Shown piece by piece: positions 1 through 10,027 of a stretch of DNA of 44,606 bases. This DNA is from Corallococcus praedator. Its GTDB lineage: Bacteria; Myxococcota; Myxococcia; Myxococcales; Myxococcaceae. Each line of letters starts with the position of its first letter. The stretch's first letter is position 1. Location of the stretch: assembly GCF_003612125.1 (NCBI RefSeq), contig NZ_RAWI01000029.1, positions 1-44,606 of the forward strand. The letters are read 5' to 3'. The position numbers and the translations under genes were made by a program. The notes below the pieces were generated by a model that was not told where the DNA came from, did no database searches, and saw only the letters and a list, made by a program, of their open reading frames with translations.

Positions 1-250
1 GTGGAGCATCCCCCGGGGGGGCGGGGGACACACCGGTGACCTTCGGAACGCACTCCTCGGCGATCCACGCCGCCGTGAGCGGCTCCCGGCGCAGCAGCCG
101 GCGACCGACGGGCACCAGCTGCTCGCCAATCAGGATGCCCAGCAGCCCCGCCAGCGCGACGAGGGGCGGCGCCGGGGAGCGGACACCGAGCAGGCCGTAG
201 AGGAGGCCCATCAGCGCCCCCGCGGCGAGCGACACCAGATAGATTTTCAT
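1..250 (-). CDS. XapX/DUF1427-type small membrane protein (3' end cut off)
   Basis: Reading the minus strand from ATG at 250 gives 83 codons with no stop before the window edge. The first 45 residues form two hydrophobic segments with the pattern KIYLVSLAAG..GLLYGLLGVRSPAPP..ALAGLLGILIGEQ, which I recognise as the XapX (DUF1427) domain. The family is a short integral membrane domain without a known reaction. A hydrophilic tail (RRLLRREPLTAAW) follows, longer than the bare domain. The gene lies 17 bp downstream of the isochorismatase-like gene on the same strand, so the two are probably co-transcribed; such pairing is common for XapX genes. The C-terminus is outside the window. No obvious Shine-Dalgarno precedes the ATG. 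Confidence 0.75.
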   Translation of the reverse strand, partial: MKIYLVSLAAGALMGLLYGLLGVRSPAPPLVALAGLLGILIGEQLVPVGRRLLRREPLTAAWIAEECVPKVTGVSPAPPGDAP

Positions 251-267
251 GGCCGGAAGACGGACGG

Positions 268-924
268 TCAGTGACCGCCCTCGCCACCGCCGAACATCGT
301 CTTCGCGTAGAGCAGGCCGAGCCCGTAGGCGCCGCCCGACTCCTTCGCCAGGTTCACGACGGCGTCGTACGTCTTGCTCCGGGCCCAGTCGCGCTGCAGC
401 TCAAGGAGGTACTGGAGCGACGTCATGGGCCGGACGCCCGCCTGGATCATCCGCGCCATCGCCCGCTCGTGCGCCTCCGTGGAGACGTCACCACACGCGT
501 CGGCGATGACATAGACCTCGAAGCCCTGGTCCAGCGCGGACAGCGCGGGACCGACGATGCACACCGACGTCCAGAGGCCCGCCAGCACGATGCGCGACTT
601 GCCGATGGCGTTGACCCGCTCCGCGATGCGGGGGTCCTCCCAGGTGTTCATCGAGGTGCGGTCGATGGCCACCTCCTCCGGGAACGCCTCCTTGATCTCC
701 GTGAACATCGGGCCGGAGAAGGACTTCTCCGCGACGGTCGTCAGGATGGTGGACACGTTGAACACCCGCGCCGCGCCAGAGATGAGCGACACGTGGGTGC
801 GCAGCTGGTTCGCGTGGATGGAGTGCGTCGCGAACGCCATCTGCGGCTGGAAGTCGATGAGGATGAGCGTGTGGTCGCTGGGGGTGAGAAGCGTCTTGCC
901 AGGAGCTGCGGTCGCGGTGGCCAT
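268..924 (-). CDS. Isochorismatase-family cysteine hydrolase (YcaC-like)
   Basis: The product is 218 aa, starting at ATG 924; a longer in-frame start at 984 would add 20 poorly conserved residues. It shows the isochorismatase-like Rossmann core: LILIDFQ with the conserved Asp at residue 24, then a WTSVCIVGPALSAL segment carrying the nucleophilic Cys, then VYVIADACGD. The overall order matches the YcaC branch of the cysteine-hydrolase superfamily, whose members hydrolyse amides or related bonds and whose substrates are mostly unknown. A Gly-rich end (MFGGGEGGH) is unusual. It is probably the first gene of a two-gene operon with the XapX protein. No isochorismate or siderophore genes are adjacent, so a role in that pathway is not supported. 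Confidence 0.82.
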   Translation of the reverse strand: MATATAAPGKTLLTPSDHTLILIDFQPQMAFATHSIHANQLRTHVSLISGAARVFNVSTILTTVAEKSFSGPMFTEIKEAFPEEVAIDRTSMNTWEDPRIAERVNAIGKSRIVLAGLWTSVCIVGPALSALDQGFEVYVIADACGDVSTEAHERAMARMIQAGVRPMTSLQYLLELQRDWARSKTYDAVVNLAKESGGAYGLGLLYAKTMFGGGEGGH

Positions 925-999
925 GAGGGGTGCCCTTCTTCCGTGGAAGGGCGACACCCTCTCTTTTTCAAGACACATCCACAATCAGCAAATGGCAGA

Positions 1000-1011
1000 T
1001 GATTTGTATCA
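1000..1011. promoter_or_regulatory. Short inverted repeat upstream of the isochorismatase operon
   Basis: TGAT-ttgt-ATCA, a perfect 4-bp inverted repeat with a 4-nt spacer, lies in an unusually AT-rich stretch (about 960-1020) upstream of the start at 924. It could be part of a promoter or operator. This rests on composition and symmetry only. Confidence 0.2.
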
Positions 1012-1066
1012 ATTGGGGAGATGGCACGAAAGACAGACAAGCCTTCGCACCCTCCCTGACCCACAC

Positions 1067-1564
1067 TCAGCGCGTGGTGGCCGGAATCACACCCTGGCTG
1101 TAGTTGTCGCACAGGGCCAGGTACTCGTCGCTGTCAATGGCGAGCGCGGAGACCCGCTGCTTCTTCACCTTGGGCTTCGCCAGGGTGGTCTTGATCTGCA
1201 CCATCTTCAGGATGGGGATGCCCATGTAGCTCTGGTCGACGTAGAGGTTCTCCTTCATCTCGTCCCAGGCGATGAGCACGCCGTCATTGAAGCGGATGCC
1301 GTCCCGGCCAATCAACAGCGCGGGCTTGTCCAGGCTGCCCAGGCCCTTGACGCAGTTGAAGAACATCCAGCCCGCGGCCAGCGTGACGAAGCCGAAGAAG
1401 GCCATCGCGCCCGTCTCCCCCAGCGACCGGTAGGTGAGCGCCCCGAAGAAGGCGAGCGCCAGCGCCCAGATGACCGCGCCCGCGATGAGCTTGAGGCGCG
1501 AGTTGTAGACCGCGTGCGGCTGTTCGGCTTTCTTCTTCGTCTGGGGGTTGCGGTAGATTTCCAT
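1067..1564 (-). CDS. Two-helix membrane protein with a PH-like domain (STM3941-type)
   Basis: The product is 165 aa from ATG 1564. A short basic N-terminus (about residues 1-25) is followed by two hydrophobic helices (about 26-45 and 50-70). A cytosolic domain begins KPALLIGRDGIRFNDGVLIAWDEM, the pattern of the small PH-like domains seen in STM3941-type proteins (a conserved 'valIdxxGI ... ipWddI' signature). The function of this family is unknown. The next upstream gene (1593-2312) is also a two-helix protein with PH-like segments, 28 bp away on the same strand, so the two are likely co-transcribed and may act together at the inner membrane. Confidence 0.6.
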   Translation of the reverse strand: MEIYRNPQTKKKAEQPHAVYNSRLKLIAGAVIWALALAFFGALTYRSLGETGAMAFFGFVTLAAGWMFFNCVKGLGSLDKPALLIGRDGIRFNDGVLIAWDEMKENLYVDQSYMGIPILKMVQIKTTLAKPKVKKQRVSALAIDSDEYLALCDNYSQGVIPATTR

Positions 1565-1592
1565 GAGGTGATGCCCGGTGTTGGGGGTGAGG

Positions 1593-2312
1593 TCAGCCGG
1601 CCAGGCGGTCTGACAGGTAGGCCAGCAGCACTGGCGCGTTGGGAATCTTCGCTTCGTCGATCTTCCGGGGCTTGCCCTGCGCGACGATGACCAGCTCGCG
1701 GGTCGATACGCCGGTGTCGAACTCATCCTGGACGCGGATGCTCTCGATCTCCTCCCAGCGCATCCGCCGGCCCTTGTGCGTCAACCCCGCGTCGTCCAGG
1801 GTCAGCGGCCCGAAGCGCACCGGCTGTCCGTCGGCGACCTGCTGGTGCACGCGCTCCAGCAGCTCCGGCACGACGTGCTCCATCACCGACTGGTGCAGCG
1901 CCTCCGCGTCGCTCCACAGGTTCAGCCGCAGCTTGTAGCTGCCGCCCCGGTGCCGCAGGACGATGCGGTCGTGGTTCTGGATTTCGAGCACCGACTCCAC
2001 GTCCCGCCAGGCGATGTGGACGGCGCCCGCGCGCAGGCCCTGGTCGTCCAGAGACAGGGAGTGCGGCGCGCGCATCCAGACAAAGAGGTCACTGGCCCGC
2101 CAGCCGATGAGGTAGATGCCACAGGGCAGGCCGAACAGCAGGATGAAGAACCCCATGTTGCCGCGCAGCAGGCTGACCACCATGTCCAGCGGCAGCAGGT
2201 GCACCCCCGCCGGGGCCAGGAGCATCGCCACGACCAGGTAGCTCAGCACCAGGCCCGCGAAGAACCAGTAGAGGACGGGCGTGGGGAAGACCAACGAGTG
2301 CGTGCGTTTCAC
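1593..2312 (-). CDS. Two-helix membrane protein with tandem PH-like segments
   Basis: The product is 239 aa. I place the start at GTG 2312 because GGAGG sits about 7 nt upstream of it, whereas the upstream ATG at 2399 adds an Arg/Pro-rich stretch with no site. Two hydrophobic helices (about residues 11-33 and 50-72) precede two similar soluble segments: HSLSLDDQGLRAGAVHIAWRDVESV, and later GPLTLDDAGLTHKGRRMRWEEIESI. Each has the 'strand - DxxGL - xxWxxIesI' layout of a PH-like fold. The C-terminal KIPNAPVLLAYLSDRL resembles the end of DUF6585-type proteins. No enzymatic motif is visible. A shared function with the downstream PH-like neighbour is inferred from order alone. Confidence 0.6.
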   Translation of the reverse strand: MKRTHSLVFPTPVLYWFFAGLVLSYLVVAMLLAPAGVHLLPLDMVVSLLRGNMGFFILLFGLPCGIYLIGWRASDLFVWMRAPHSLSLDDQGLRAGAVHIAWRDVESVLEIQNHDRIVLRHRGGSYKLRLNLWSDAEALHQSVMEHVVPELLERVHQQVADGQPVRFGPLTLDDAGLTHKGRRMRWEEIESIRVQDEFDTGVSTRELVIVAQGKPRKIDEAKIPNAPVLLAYLSDRLAG

Positions 2313-2476
2313 CGAAGCCTCCAGACGGGCCGGGGATGGGCCGGGGTCGGGGCTTCGTGAGCCACAGCGACGCGTCCGCACGTCTATAAACAATCGCATG
2401 TGTCAGCGCGATGTCTTTCGTCCGGTTCGCGACTTCTCACGGGCTGAGACCGTCTATGTTTGTTCTTCGCGGAGTT

Positions 2477-2492
2477 CCGTTATTCCTAACGG
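2477..2492. promoter_or_regulatory. Inverted repeat upstream of the beta-helix-like gene
   Basis: CCGTTA-ttcc-TAACGG is a perfect 6-bp inverted repeat, 70 bp upstream of the ATG at 2562, inside the 249-bp divergent region between 2312 and 2562. The position suits an operator or a small hairpin in the leader. No transcription factor can be named. Confidence 0.28.
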
Positions 2493-2561
2493 CACCGGGA
2501 AGCAGGCGTGCGCCGCGAATCATCCCCCCGAAAGGTGGGACTTCTCGGCTAGGGTCCCCCC

Positions 2562-3161
2562 ATGTCCAACGACTTCGAACCCATCGACTCCAAGCGCGCG
2601 AACGAGCTTCTTGCGGACATCCTCGCGACCCCCTTCGATGAGGACGACGATCAGCTCCAGTTCGTGCTCCACCGGGGGAACCTCGCGATGCCGGGCGACT
2701 TCCAGCTCGACAGCAACGAGGTCGTCATCGTGAACGGGGACATGGCGGTCGCCGGCTGCCTGGCGGACTCGTTCGAGAACGAGGACGATTTCTCGAAGCT
2801 CTACGTCCTGGGAAACCTGCGCGCGCGGGACATGGTCTGCGGCTCGGAGGTGCACGTCACGGGGAACCTGGAGGTGGCGCACGTGCTGTACGCCAACTCG
2901 TTCGACCAGGACACCCTGCACGTGGGCGGGACGCTGAGCGCGAAGATCCTCATCGAGGAAGGCCACCAGGTGGAGTTCGGCGCACTCGCGGTGGAAACCC
3001 TCATCACGGACGATGAGACCTGGCGGGAGGTCAAGGCGGATACCCAGGTCGGCGACTACGGGAAGGCCCTCAAGCCGCACCTCGTCGGCAAGGGCGGCCG
3101 CTTCATCCTGAGCGAGGCCCTCCACAAGGACCTGCAGGAAGGACTCTCCGTCCTGCGCTGA
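2562..3161 (+). CDS. Beta-helix-like (polymer-forming-type) protein of unknown function
   Basis: The product is 199 aa, acidic, without signal peptide or membrane segment. Residues about 45-150 alternate short strands with Gly/Asn turns: VVIVNGDMAVAGCLADS, then LYVLGNLRARDMVCGSEVHVTGNLEVAHVLYAN, then TLHVGGTLSAKIL. This is the right-handed beta-helix rhythm seen in bactofilin/polymer-forming proteins, although the sequence is not a canonical bactofilin. No catalytic residues are apparent. It is divergent from the membrane-protein pair and its stop lies 6 bp from the convergent desaturase stop. It may be an assembly or scaffold protein; this is inference from the fold pattern. Confidence 0.55.
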   Translation: MSNDFEPIDSKRANELLADILATPFDEDDDQLQFVLHRGNLAMPGDFQLDSNEVVIVNGDMAVAGCLADSFENEDDFSKLYVLGNLRARDMVCGSEVHVTGNLEVAHVLYANSFDQDTLHVGGTLSAKILIEEGHQVEFGALAVETLITDDETWREVKADTQVGDYGKALKPHLVGKGGRFILSEALHKDLQEGLSVLR

Positions 3162-3167
3162 CCCGAT

Positions 3168-4052
3168 TCACGAAGGCCTCGCGGGGCGGTCCCAGGCCTG
3201 GAGCGAGTGGACGAGCCCGCAGGCCTCCATCCCCCGGAGGCTCAGCCACCCCAGGTCCAGCTCCTCCGGCCGCATCCCCATCCGCGCCGAGTGGGCGAAC
3301 GCGTGGTGGTTGTTGTGGAAGCCCTCGCCAAACGACAGCACGCCCAGAAGCCAGACATTCGTGCCGCTCTCCGTGGTGCCCGGGATGACGTGCCGTTTCT
3401 CACCCCAGACATGCGCGGCGTAGCCCACGAACCAGTGCCCCAGGATGCCGCCCGCGGTCCGGGCGCAGACAAAGACAGCCACCGCGCCCGGCCCACCCAC
3501 CGCGAAGGTCACCGCCGCCAGCGCGAGCACGTGCAGGGGCCACGTCCCCTCCAGGAATCGCAGCCACCGGTCCTCGAAGAGGCCCGGAGGCAGCCGCGAA
3601 AGGGCGCGGTCATCCGCCGCGTCGAAGCGCAGGTGCAGGTTCCACACGAAGTCGCGCCACACCGAATGCCGGTACGCGAAGTACGGCGGACAGTCCTCCT
3701 GGTTCTGCCAGTGGTCGCGCACCGCGTGCAGCCGCGCCCACGACAACGGCCCGCCCAGGCCGCTCAGGACGAAGAGGTAGAGCAGCGCCCCACCCACCAC
3801 CGGGCTTGCCTGGAAGGTGCGGTGGATGACGCCGCGGTGCAGCCCCACCGAGTGGCCCAGGCACAGCGTCAGGAAGGCCATCACCAGGGACGCCGTGAGC
3901 GTCGCGGGCGTCACGGCGGGGATCCCGAAGACGAGGCCGGGCACCAGCATGGCCCAGAGCCAGAGGCTCTTGAACGCGTCGAACCGGACCCGACCCACCG
4001 ACGGGGGCACCAGCGGGCGCCCCGACACGGCTGCTGCTGTTTCGGTCAACAT
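3168..4052 (-). CDS. Membrane fatty-acid (acyl-CoA/acyl-lipid) desaturase
   Basis: The product is 294 aa from ATG 4052; an open frame extends upstream to 4406 but overlaps the kinase gene and looks non-coding. It is an integral membrane di-iron desaturase. Three histidine clusters are visible: HRGVIH (H72, H77), HAVRDH (H109, H114) and HNNHH (H246-H250), with hydrophobic helices between them (about residues 28-66, 85-100 and 172-210). The family introduces a double bond into fatty acyl chains using O2 and an electron donor. The second box is HxxxxH rather than the usual HRxHH, which may mark a divergent regio- or substrate specificity. It lies 131 bp downstream of an oxygen-sensor-type phosphorelay operon on the same strand, so regulation by oxygen or membrane state is conceivable. 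Confidence 0.85.
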   Translation of the reverse strand: MLTETAAAVSGRPLVPPSVGRVRFDAFKSLWLWAMLVPGLVFGIPAVTPATLTASLVMAFLTLCLGHSVGLHRGVIHRTFQASPVVGGALLYLFVLSGLGGPLSWARLHAVRDHWQNQEDCPPYFAYRHSVWRDFVWNLHLRFDAADDRALSRLPPGLFEDRWLRFLEGTWPLHVLALAAVTFAVGGPGAVAVFVCARTAGGILGHWFVGYAAHVWGEKRHVIPGTTESGTNVWLLGVLSFGEGFHNNHHAFAHSARMGMRPEELDLGWLSLRGMEACGLVHSLQAWDRPARPS

Positions 4053-4183
4053 GGGGATGCTGCCTTTCGTCGTCCCAGAAGGACGCACTTCGGCGCTCCA
4101 TGACCACGCTGACTTGTTAACCGCCCGAGCCCCCGCCGCCCGACCTCCGGTCGCGCGCGGATGCACCGGCCTCGTGGCAGGCA

Positions 4184-5317
4184 TTAGACGTCGTGGGCTC
4201 CCCCCACCATGGTGGGGAGCCGGACGGTGATGCGCGCGCCGCCCAGCGGCCCATCCCCCACCGTGATGGTGCCCCCGTGCTGCGTGACGATGGCGTGCAC
4301 GATGGAGAGCCCCAGCCCGCTTCCGCGCGCCTTGGTGGTGAAGAAGGGCTCGAAGAGGCGGGCCTGCACGGCGGCGGCGATGCCCGGGCCGCTGTCGTCC
4401 ACGCACAGCGCCGCCTCGTCGCCGTGCGGGCTCGCGCTGAAGCGCACCCGACCTCCCGGGGGCGTCGCCTCCAGGGCGTTGAGCGCGAGGTTCAGCAGCA
4501 CCTGCCGCAACCGCTCCTCGTCGCCCCGCACCGCCACCACCCGCGTGAGCTCCACCTCCAGCGCCACGCCCCGCTGCTCCGCCTGTCCCGACAACAGGCT
4601 GCGCACCCGCTCCAGCAGCGGCGCCACCTCCACCGGGCTCGCCAGGAAATCCCGGGGGCGGGCGAACTGCAGGAAGTCCTCCAGGATGTGATCCAACCGG
4701 CGGATCTCATCGCGCACGAGCAGCAGCGGCTCCAGCAGCGGCCCCTGGACGCCCTCCTCCAGCCGTCGCACCCGCCGCTCCAGCACGGTGAGCTGCAACG
4801 CGGCGGCGTTGAGCGGGTTGCGGATTTCATGGCTCAGGCCCGCCGTGAGCGTGCCCACCGCCGCGAGCTTCTCCGTCACCTGCGCGCGACGGGCCAGCTC
4901 CCGCTTCTCGCGGTGCAGCCGCACCTGCCGCAGCGCCTGCTCCAGGGTGAGCAGCAGCTCCGGCGTGGCGCAGGGCTTGAGCAGGTACGCGCATGCGCCC
5001 GCGTGCACCGCGGCCACCGCCGCCTCCAACATGCCCAGGCCGGTGAGCAGCACCACCTCGCCGTCCGGCACGCGCTCCTTGAGCCGGGGCGCCAGCCCGG
5101 TGCCCTCCCCGTCCGGCAGCCGCACGTCCACCAGCGCGACATCGAAGCCGTCCCGCGCCCGCTCCAGCGCTCCCGCGCAGCTGGTCGCGCTCGCGACCTC
5201 GTAGCCCTCGTCCCCCAGCAGCTCCACCATGTTGTCCAGCAGGGCCGCGTTGTCGTCCACCACCAGCACGCGGGGGCGGTACGGCGCTCGGGTCTCCGGT
5301 GTCAGGGACCTCTTCAT
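4184..5317 (-). CDS. Receiver-histidine kinase hybrid (REC-HisKA-HATPase)
   Basis: The product is 377 aa and soluble. An N-terminal receiver domain (about residues 15-130) has the phospho-acceptor D64 (ALVDVRLPDG) and K114 (LLKP). A HisKA helix follows with LSHEIRNPLN (phospho-accepting H163), then a HATPase_c domain with the N box (NLALNALEA), G1 (VDDSGPGI) and G2 (GSGLGLSIVHA). It lacks any sensor or membrane segment, so it probably takes phosphate from, or is controlled by, a partner kinase through its receiver. The start overlaps the stop of the double-receiver gene by 4 nt (ATGA), showing translational coupling. It is the last gene of the four-gene signalling set. Confidence 0.9.
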   Translation of the reverse strand: MKRSLTPETRAPYRPRVLVVDDNAALLDNMVELLGDEGYEVASATSCAGALERARDGFDVALVDVRLPDGEGTGLAPRLKERVPDGEVVLLTGLGMLEAAVAAVHAGACAYLLKPCATPELLLTLEQALRQVRLHREKRELARRAQVTEKLAAVGTLTAGLSHEIRNPLNAAALQLTVLERRVRRLEEGVQGPLLEPLLLVRDEIRRLDHILEDFLQFARPRDFLASPVEVAPLLERVRSLLSGQAEQRGVALEVELTRVVAVRGDEERLRQVLLNLALNALEATPPGGRVRFSASPHGDEAALCVDDSGPGIAAAVQARLFEPFFTTKARGSGLGLSIVHAIVTQHGGTITVGDGPLGGARITVRLPTMVGGAHDV

Positions 5318-6015
5318 CCGCGGCCCCCGTGCACCCGTTCGAGCGCGGCGAGCAGCCCTCCGGTGTCGAAGGGCTTGCGGACCAGCCGGCCGTCGAAGTC
5401 ACCGGGCAGGGCGTCCGGGTGGGCGGTGACCACGAAGAGGGTCAGTCCCGGGAAGCGCTCGCGCACGCAGCGCAGCGCTTCGCCGTCGGGGCCCCCCGGC
5501 ACGCGCAGGTCCACGAGCGCGGCGAAGGGGCTCACGTCCCCCAGCCGCGCCACCTCCGGCACCGAGCTGGCGGACACGGACGTGAAGCCCCGGGCGCGCA
5601 GCACCTCCGCGAGGTTGTCCAGCAGGTGCGGGTCGTCCTCCACCAGCACGACCAGCCCATCGCGCCGCGCCCGCGCGAGCAGCTCCACCAGCGTGGGCAT
5701 GGGCACGGGCTTGGGCAGCACCGCGAGCACCCCCTGGCCGCGCGCCCACTCCAGTTCGGCCTCCCCCGGGTGCGCCGTGATGATGATGGCCGCGAGGCCG
5801 GGGTCCACCCGCCGGAGTTGATGCACCACCGCGGCGCCGCTCATCCCGGGCATGCGCATGTCGGTGAGCAGCACGTCGTAGCGCCGCGCGCGCACGGCCG
5901 CCAGGGCCTCCTCGCCGGAGACCACCACCGTGGCCACATGGCCCGCATCCTCCAGGATCTCCGCGAGGTTCTCCGCGAAGGCCCGGTTGTCATCCACCAC
6001 CAGGAAGCGGCCCAT
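5314..6015 (-). CDS. Double-receiver protein (REC-REC)
   Basis: The product is 233 aa from ATG 6015; residues upstream in the open frame are shadow of the kinase gene. Two complete receiver domains are joined head to tail with no output domain: REC1 (about 1-112) with D52 (LLTDMRMPG) and K102 (LPKP), and REC2 (about 121-230) with D169 (ALVDLRVPGG) and K216 (VRKPF). Such proteins shuttle or sink phosphate between kinases and response regulators. The start overlaps the upstream kinase stop by 1 nt (TGATG) and the stop overlaps the next start by 4 nt, so expression is coupled to both kinases. Confidence 0.87.
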   Translation of the reverse strand: MGRFLVVDDNRAFAENLAEILEDAGHVATVVVSGEEALAAVRARRYDVLLTDMRMPGMSGAAVVHQLRRVDPGLAAIIITAHPGEAELEWARGQGVLAVLPKPVPMPTLVELLARARRDGLVVLVEDDPHLLDNLAEVLRARGFTSVSASSVPEVARLGDVSPFAALVDLRVPGGPDGEALRCVRERFPGLTLFVVTAHPDALPGDFDGRLVRKPFDTGGLLAALERVHGGRG

Positions 6016-7211
6016 CAGGAGGCCTCCGGAGGCAGGGGCAGGCGCAGCACGAAGCGGGCCCCTCCGAGTCCGCCCTCGCGCGGAGCATGTTCGATGCCGC
6101 CACCGTGGCGCTCGAGGATGCGCCGCACGAGCGCGAGCCCCAACCCCAGTCCCCGCGCCCGGGTGGTCATCAGGGGTTCGAAGACGCGCGCGCGGATGGC
6201 GGGCTCCAGGCCCGGACCGCTGTCCTCCAGGACAAGCCACACCTCGCGCGCGCCGGACTCCGCCAGGGCCGCCTCCAGCCGCACCTCGCCCGCGGCGTCG
6301 CCCAGGGCCTGCACGGCGTTGTCCAGCAGGTTGACGAAGACCTGGAGCAGTTGCACCGGATCCCCTCGCAGCGGGGGCAGCGCCTCCAGTCCCCGTGCGC
6401 TCACGCGCACGCGCGCCGGGGGGACGACCGCTCCCAGCGCGGAGGTCCAGACCTCCTCCAGACGCACCGGTGCGTGGGTGAGCGGCCGGGCGCGGATCAT
6501 GTCCAACAGGCTCGTGACGATGTGGTTCGCGACGTCCACCTGTTCGCCAATGCGCTCCAGGTGCTTCGCCACGCGCGGGTCCTCCTGCGCGGCGGGGCGG
6601 CCCTTGAGGATGAAGAGCGAGGTTTCGATGACGCCCAGCGGATTGCGCAGCTCGTGCCCGATGGAGCCCACCAGCTGCCCGAAGGTCGCGAGCCGTTCGG
6701 CGCGCGCGGCCTGGGCCAGCAGGTCCTCGCGGTAGGTGTGGAGCATGATGGCCAGCTCCAGGTCCAGGATCTTCCCCAGCGCGCGCCGCAGCCGGGCGGC
6801 CTCGTCGGGCTGCTCTCGCAGCGACGACTCCAGCACGTCCGTCAGCGCCTGTCGCAGCAGGTTCATGGCGCCGAACATGTAGTGCTGCGGCAGGCTGATG
6901 CGCACGTGCACCCGGCCGATGCGGCAGCGGCGCTCGAAGTACGCCGCGTCCCAGGGCCCCAGCAGGAGCGAATCCATCCAGTCCTGGAGCGTCACCTTGA
7001 GGTGGCCCACCTGGCGCTCGCCGCCCTCCAGCGCCTTGCGCGCCTCCGGGTGTTCCAGGATGCGCCGGTAGAACACGTCCGCGATGCGCTCGAAGTGCGC
7101 CTGGACCCGAGGATGCAGCGCCCGCAGGGCCTCGCCGTCGTCGGCGCGGAAGTCGACGTAGCGTTGCAGCTCCTCGAAGACGTTCTGGGTCACGGACTCC
7201 ACGGAAGACAT
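6015..7211 (-). CDS. Globin-coupled sensor histidine kinase
   Basis: The product is 398 aa from ATG 7211; this start leaves a 25-bp gap to the upstream gene and is preceded by GGAAGGG. The N-terminal ~165 residues are a protoglobin/globin-coupled-sensor domain: [18 protein letters not shown], then [14 protein letters not shown], then [15 protein letters not shown], where H102 is the expected proximal haem ligand. A HisKA segment follows ([13 protein letters not shown]186) and a HATPase_c domain with N box [11 protein letters not shown]1 [10 protein letters not shown] and G2 [11 protein letters not shown]. The family senses O2, NO or CO through haem. Within this operon it is the only visible input domain, so it is the likely signal source for the phosphorelay. 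It is cytoplasmic, with no membrane segment. Confidence 0.88.
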   Translation of the reverse strand: MSSVESVTQNVFEELQRYVDFRADDGEALRALHPRVQAHFERIADVFYRRILEHPEARKALEGGERQVGHLKVTLQDWMDSLLLGPWDAAYFERRCRIGRVHVRISLPQHYMFGAMNLLRQALTDVLESSLREQPDEAARLRRALGKILDLELAIMLHTYREDLLAQAARAERLATFGQLVGSIGHELRNPLGVIETSLFILKGRPAAQEDPRVAKHLERIGEQVDVANHIVTSLLDMIRARPLTHAPVRLEEVWTSALGAVVPPARVRVSARGLEALPPLRGDPVQLLQVFVNLLDNAVQALGDAAGEVRLEAALAESGAREVWLVLEDSGPGLEPAIRARVFEPLMTTRARGLGLGLALVRRILERHGGGIEHAPREGGLGGARFVLRLPLPPEAS

Positions 7212-7236
7212 CCCTTCCGCCCGCTCTGCGGGCGAC

Positions 7237-8622
<1,386 letters not shown>

Positions 8623-8660
8623 GGCTCCTGCTTAGCAAACCTGTCCGGGCAGCGACGTCT

Positions 8661-8939
8661 TCAACGGCCAGGCGCCAGGGCCCGCCGCCTGTCCGCGCAC
8701 CCCAGGCAGTAGCGCGCCTCCGGGACGGCGAGCAGGCGCTGTCGTCCGATGGCGCCACCGCAACACTCACACCCCCCGAAGCACCCCTCGTCGATGCGCA
8801 CGAGCGCCGCCTCCACCTCCACCAACTCCTGGGGCGCGAAGCGGACTCCGCGCGCGTTGGACAGCCGCTGGGTGCGCAGCGCGTCCTGGCGACAGCGCAG
8901 CATCTGCCGCGCCCGGAGGATCATCGGGTCGGTGCTCAT
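8661..8939 (-). CDS. DksA/TraR-type zinc-finger protein
   Basis: The product is 92 aa from ATG 8939, which has GGAAGG four nt upstream. An alternative ATG at 8984 overlaps the stop of the preceding gene (ATGA) and would give 107 aa. The N-terminal half is a helical hairpin (ILRARQMLRCRQDALRTQRL, then ELVEVEAALVRI). The C-terminal half has the DksA zinc finger layout CECC-x17-CLGC with GCFGGCECCGGAIGRQRL. DksA/TraR proteins bind the RNA polymerase secondary channel; this one lacks most of the long coiled coil, like short TraR proteins. It lies 38 bp upstream of the NtrC-type regulator on the same strand. Confidence 0.8.
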   Translation of the reverse strand: MSTDPMILRARQMLRCRQDALRTQRLSNARGVRFAPQELVEVEAALVRIDEGCFGGCECCGGAIGRQRLLAVPEARYCLGCADRRRALAPGR

Positions 8940-8980
8940 GGGTCCTTCCGGTACGAATTCACGAAGCGTGCCCGGGGCGC

Positions 8981-10027
8981 TCATGGTGCGGGGGGGACGG
9001 CGGGCTCCACGGTGCTCCGCCGCCGCGCGGCCAGCACCCCTGGCATCGCGAGCACCGCCACGGCCACCGACATCAGCGCCGCGCCCGCCAGGTCCGTGGC
9101 CTCCAGACCGGGAAGCCCCAGGAAGAGCCCCAGGAAGAGCGTCGCCCCCACGCCCGCGAACACGCTGGACGCGCGGTTCACCGGCACCGTGAAGCTGTTC
9201 TCCCGGGCATCCAGGAGCACCCGCGCGCCGAAGATGCCGCTGCCCTGGGAGAAGCCTCCCACCGCCAGCTCGAAGGGCAGCGTGGGGCGCGACACCATCC
9301 CGACGAAGCCCTCGCGCAACTGCGCCGCCGCGCCCCCCACGCCCAGCCAGGCCCACGCCGCGAGCAGGACGAGCAGCGCGGGCGTGGCCACCATCTGCTC
9401 CTCCACGAAGTAGCGCTCGCGCGCACCGGGCGCGTCGTTCTTCGCCCGCTGGCTCATGAAGCGCAGCCGCACGAAGTAGCTGGCGATGTACACCGCCACG
9501 TCCAGCGCCGCGACGCGTGAGAGGTGGGGGCTTGCGCCCGGGCCCGTCGCGACGAGCAGCGACAGGAGGCTCAGGCCCAGCGCCACGCGGGAGGGCCACG
9601 CCACGCGCCGGCCGCTCAGCGCATCCACCAGCGGGGCCAGCACCAGCACCCCGCCGCGCATCAGCAGCATCATGAAGACGATGGAGGTGCCGTCGAACGT
9701 GTAGGCGAGCGTGGTGGTCGCGATGATGCCCGTGGTGCACAGGCCCGACAGGAACGTCCAGCGTCCGGGCCACGGCAGCCGCCACCGCCCGAAGCGCCGG
9801 TGGCCCGCGTGCTGGAAGCCGCCCGTCGCCTTCAGGTACAGGAACATGCCCGCGAACGTGGCCACCGCCGTGGAGGGCAGCAGCACGAAGCCCGGCAGCC
9901 CCGCGCCCATGCCCGGCAGCGCGCCCAGGCTCAGCGCCTTGGTGAGCGCGCTGTAGGGCAGGTAGCAGGCGAAGTAGCCGAAGGCGAGCCACCCGATGGA
10001 GGCGGGGGGCTTCCCCGGAGGACTCAT
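8981..10027 (-). CDS. Polytopic membrane protein, DMT-transporter-like
   Basis: The product is 348 aa from ATG 10027; the open frame further upstream is Gly/Pro-rich shadow. About nine or ten hydrophobic helices are spread along the chain, among them GWLAFGYFACYLPYSAL, SIVFMMLLMRGGVLVLAPLVDALSG and ATLFLGLFLGLPG. The segment GTSIVFMMLLMRGGVLVLAPLVD is reminiscent of the drug/metabolite transporter superfamily, but I cannot assign a substrate. The start overlaps the upstream zinc-ribbon gene by 4 nt, so the three genes 10362-8661 form a coupled set with two small zinc-finger proteins. Confidence 0.55.
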   Translation of the reverse strand: MSPPGKPPASIGWLAFGYFACYLPYSALTKALSLGALPGMGAGLPGFVLLPSTAVATFAGMFLYLKATGGFQHAGHRRFGRWRLPWPGRWTFLSGLCTTGIIATTTLAYTFDGTSIVFMMLLMRGGVLVLAPLVDALSGRRVAWPSRVALGLSLLSLLVATGPGASPHLSRVAALDVAVYIASYFVRLRFMSQRAKNDAPGARERYFVEEQMVATPALLVLLAAWAWLGVGGAAAQLREGFVGMVSRPTLPFELAVGGFSQGSGIFGARVLLDARENSFTVPVNRASSVFAGVGATLFLGLFLGLPGLEATDLAGAALMSVAVAVLAMPGVLAARRRSTVEPAVPPAP

